A stretch of 6,660 nucleotides of DNA from positions 1 through 6,660 of the forward strand of contig JAAYXN010000361.1 of assembly GCA_012515885.1 (NCBI GenBank), given 5' to 3'. Each line of letters opens with the position of its first letter. The first letter of the stretch is position 1. Below the pieces are notes generated by a model, which saw nothing but the letters and a program-made list of their open reading frames with translations, was not told where the DNA came from and did no database searches. Shown here piece after piece: positions 5,584-6,660 of this stretch. The position numbers and the translations under genes are program-made. Source of the stretch: Rhodococcus sp. (in: high G+C Gram-positive bacteria). Lineage in GTDB: Bacteria > Actinomycetota > Actinomycetes > Mycobacteriales > Mycobacteriaceae.

Positions 5584-6174
5584 TCAGAGTGTGCCAAGCG
5601 GTACGTCTGCTGCGGGGAGGGCGTTGTCGATGAGAACGGCGGCGATGGAGGCGGCGGTGGCGAAGCCTTCGGTGTTGAGGACTCGGTTGCGCGCCGAGGC
5701 GCCATCGAGCAGCAGGGCCAGTTGTTCACCGAGCTGTTCGGGGTTGGTGGCGCCGGCCTCGCGCGCGGTTTCGGCGAACCGCGCGGCAAAGGCCTTCTTG
5801 TAGTCGCGGGCGTGCACGCGCGCCGGGTGGTCCGGGGAGTTGATTTCGACGGCCGCCGCGATGAACGGGCACAGCGACCCCTCGATGTCGAAGGCGGCCA
5901 GGAGCCGTTCGCGGGGTGTGAGGTCGGTGCGGTCGAACACCTCGGGCAGAACGTCGGGATCGAAACGACGCAGGTGTTCGGCGATCAGCTCGTCCTTGCT
6001 GGTGAAGTGCTGATAGAAGGTGCGCTTGGACACCTGAGCCACCGCGCAGAGCTGGTCCAGGCCGGTGCTGTTGATGCCTTGATCGCGGAACAGCTGCCGC
6101 GAAGCGGCGAGGATGCGCTCTCGCGCTCCCCTGCCGCGGCGCAAGCCTCGCGGGCCCTTCGCCAACTCCGTCAT
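5584..6174 (-). CDS. TetR/AcrR-family transcriptional regulator
   Basis: This is a 196-residue TetR regulator. The N-terminal 17 residues are basic (LRRGRGAR) and helix 1 is RERILAASRQLFRDQG (18-33). The helix-turn-helix covers about 37-58, with QLCAVAQVSKRTFYQHFTSK being typical of the family. The C-terminal part carries LCPFIAAAVE (101-110) and DHPARVHARDYKKAF, resembling the CPF..A..E and HPA signatures of a common TetR subgroup. The ATG at 6174 is the natural start but has only a weak ribosome site. It is divergent from a classical SDR gene across a 124-nt gap holding repeated elements, so it probably represses that SDR and itself. The redox operon lies on the same strand 248 nt downstream of its stop but has its own promoter and a different operator sequence. 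The family call is secure; ligand and regulon are unknown. Confidence 0.92.
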   Translation of the reverse strand: MTELAKGPRGLRRGRGARERILAASRQLFRDQGINSTGLDQLCAVAQVSKRTFYQHFTSKDELIAEHLRRFDPDVLPEVFDRTDLTPRERLLAAFDIEGSLCPFIAAAVEINSPDHPARVHARDYKKAFAARFAETAREAGATNPEQLGEQLALLLDGASARNRVLNTEGFATAASIAAVLIDNALPAADVPLGTL

Positions 6175-6193
6175 GTGCCCAGCTTAGCGCAAT

Positions 6194-6208
6194 TCGGTAC
6201 CGATCGGT
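6194..6208. promoter_or_regulatory. Overlapping palindromes, candidate operator proximal to the TetR gene
   Basis: TCGGTACCGA (6194-6203) and ACCGATCGGT (6199-6208) are both perfect 10-bp palindromes sharing ACCGA. They lie about 20 nt upstream of the minus-strand TetR start, where a bound dimer would repress that gene. The right half runs into the first of the three direct repeats. Confidence 0.45.
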
Positions 6209-6270
6209 GTGCATAGCTTGCGCAGCGGGCATCGGTGCGCGTACGTTAGGCACACAGATCGGTATACATA
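6203..6270. repeat. Three direct repeats ATCGGT-RYRC-RTA in the TetR/SDR gap
   Basis: Copies are ATCGGTGTGCATA (6203-6215), ATCGGTGCGCGTA (6231-6243) and ATCGGTATACATA (6258-6270). The first six bases are identical in all three; the rest differ only by purine-purine or pyrimidine-pyrimidine changes. Start-to-start distances are 28 and 27 bp. Position between a divergent TetR gene and an SDR gene suggests binding sites, most simply for that TetR protein; this is inference. Confidence 0.55.
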
Positions 6271-6274
6271 GTAT
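6246..6274 (+). promoter_or_regulatory. Possible promoter of the SDR gene
   Basis: TTAGGC (6246-6251), 17 nt, then TAGTAT (6269-6274) fits a weak -35 and a TAnnnT -10. Transcription would begin about 6281, only some 18 nt before the ATG at 6299. The third direct repeat lies in the spacer and -10, where binding would block transcription. The -35 is poor, so this is tentative. Confidence 0.35.
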
Positions 6275-6298
6275 CGGCGCAACGAAACGGAAGAGATC

Positions 6299-6660
6299 AT
6301 GGGAAAACTTGATGGCAAGGTCGCGGTGATCACCGGTGCGACAAGTGGTTTGGCACTGGCCGGCGCCAAGCTGTTCGTTGACGAAGGCGCTCACGTCTTC
6401 ATCTCGGGCCGACGGAAGGACGCGCTGGATGAGGCCGTCGAACTGATCGGCCGCAACGTGACCGGCGTGCCGGGTGATTCGGCCGACCTCGACGATCTGG
6501 ACCGGTTGTTCGACACGGTCAAACAGGAAAAAGGCTCGATCGACGTGTTGTGGGCAAGTGCGGGGACAGGCGAGCAGGCAAGGCTCGGCCAGATCACCGA
6601 GGAGCACTTCGAAGCCACCTTCGGGCTGAACGCGCGCGACACATTGTTCACGGTTCAAAA
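6299..6660 (+). CDS. Classical SDR oxidoreductase, 3'-partial
   Basis: About 120 N-terminal residues of a classical short-chain dehydrogenase are present, and the frame is open to the window end. It begins MGKLDGKVAVITGATSG, the normal first Rossmann strand. The glycine motif is TGATSGLALAG (13-23), in which the usual TGxxxGhG has Ala at the last Gly. HVFISGRR (about 32-39) ends in two arginines and points to NADP. GDSADLDDLDRLFD (about 59-72) carries the Asp that contacts adenine, and DVLWASAGTG replaces the usual NNAG with ASAG. The variants look like a consistent subfamily rather than damage. The catalytic Ser-Tyr-Lys lie beyond the window. GGAAGAG (6289-6295) is a weak ribosome site 3 nt before the ATG. 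It is divergent from a TetR gene and probably regulated by it. Such enzymes reduce or oxidise alcohols and ketones; the substrate is unknown. Confidence 0.88.
   Translation, partial: MGKLDGKVAVITGATSGLALAGAKLFVDEGAHVFISGRRKDALDEAVELIGRNVTGVPGDSADLDDLDRLFDTVKQEKGSIDVLWASAGTGEQARLGQITEEHFEATFGLNARDTLFTVQ

Noticed and set aside
5726..6658. Minus-strand 310-codon open frame covering the second TetR gene and the SDR
   Set aside because: It crosses the divergent promoter gap and lies in the wrong frame for the TetR gene; its Arg/Pro/His-rich translation is a shadow.

Overview
The window is GC-rich DNA with strong G/C preference at third codon positions. It is dense in TetR-family regulators, short-chain dehydrogenases and an F420-oxidoreductase-type protein. 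This suggests a high-GC actinobacterium, most likely a Mycobacterium/Mycolicibacterium relative; Nocardia or Rhodococcus cannot be excluded by eye. No RNA gene, CRISPR array, transposase, integrase or attachment site was recognised, and no gap exceeds 300 bases.

Left part (1-1297): two plus-strand genes of unknown function. The first is a small four-cysteine protein that may continue upstream of the window. The second is a single-pass membrane protein with a charged helix and a beta-rich soluble part. Their third-position GC looks lower than usual for this kind of genome, so this may be accessory DNA. A gap of about 190 bases holding a 7-bp-stem hairpin separates them from the convergent gene to the right.

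Middle (1298-3179): a 394-residue alpha/beta hydrolase (minus) is divergently paired with a TetR regulator (plus). A perfect 6-bp inverted repeat lies in the shared promoter gap. This is the classic layout of a TetR repressor controlling the neighbouring enzyme and itself.

Right-centre (3240-5335, minus): a compact three-gene operon. In transcription order it encodes an F420:NADP-oxidoreductase-like protein, an extended SDR (NAD-dependent epimerase/dehydratase-like, without the usual YxxxK), and an NTF2/SnoaL-like small protein. A readable promoter (TTGACG-17 bp-TACGGT) precedes it. The inverted repeat GGTTGA-tccc-TCAACC covers the -10 region and a third half-site covers the -35, so the operon looks repressed by a dimeric regulator. 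That regulator cannot be identified in the window.

Right end (5584-6660): a second TetR regulator (minus) faces a classical SDR oxidoreductase (plus) that runs off the window. Their gap carries three direct copies of an ATCGGT-RYRC-RTA element spaced 27-28 bp apart, plus two overlapping 10-bp palindromes.

Overall the window reads as small-molecule redox and hydrolysis functions in repressor-controlled modules, each with its own operator sequence. Substrates cannot be assigned from sequence. I did not find a convincing new defence, mobile or RNA-based system. The most interesting signals are the regulatory repeats and the uncharacterised membrane-protein pair at the left edge.
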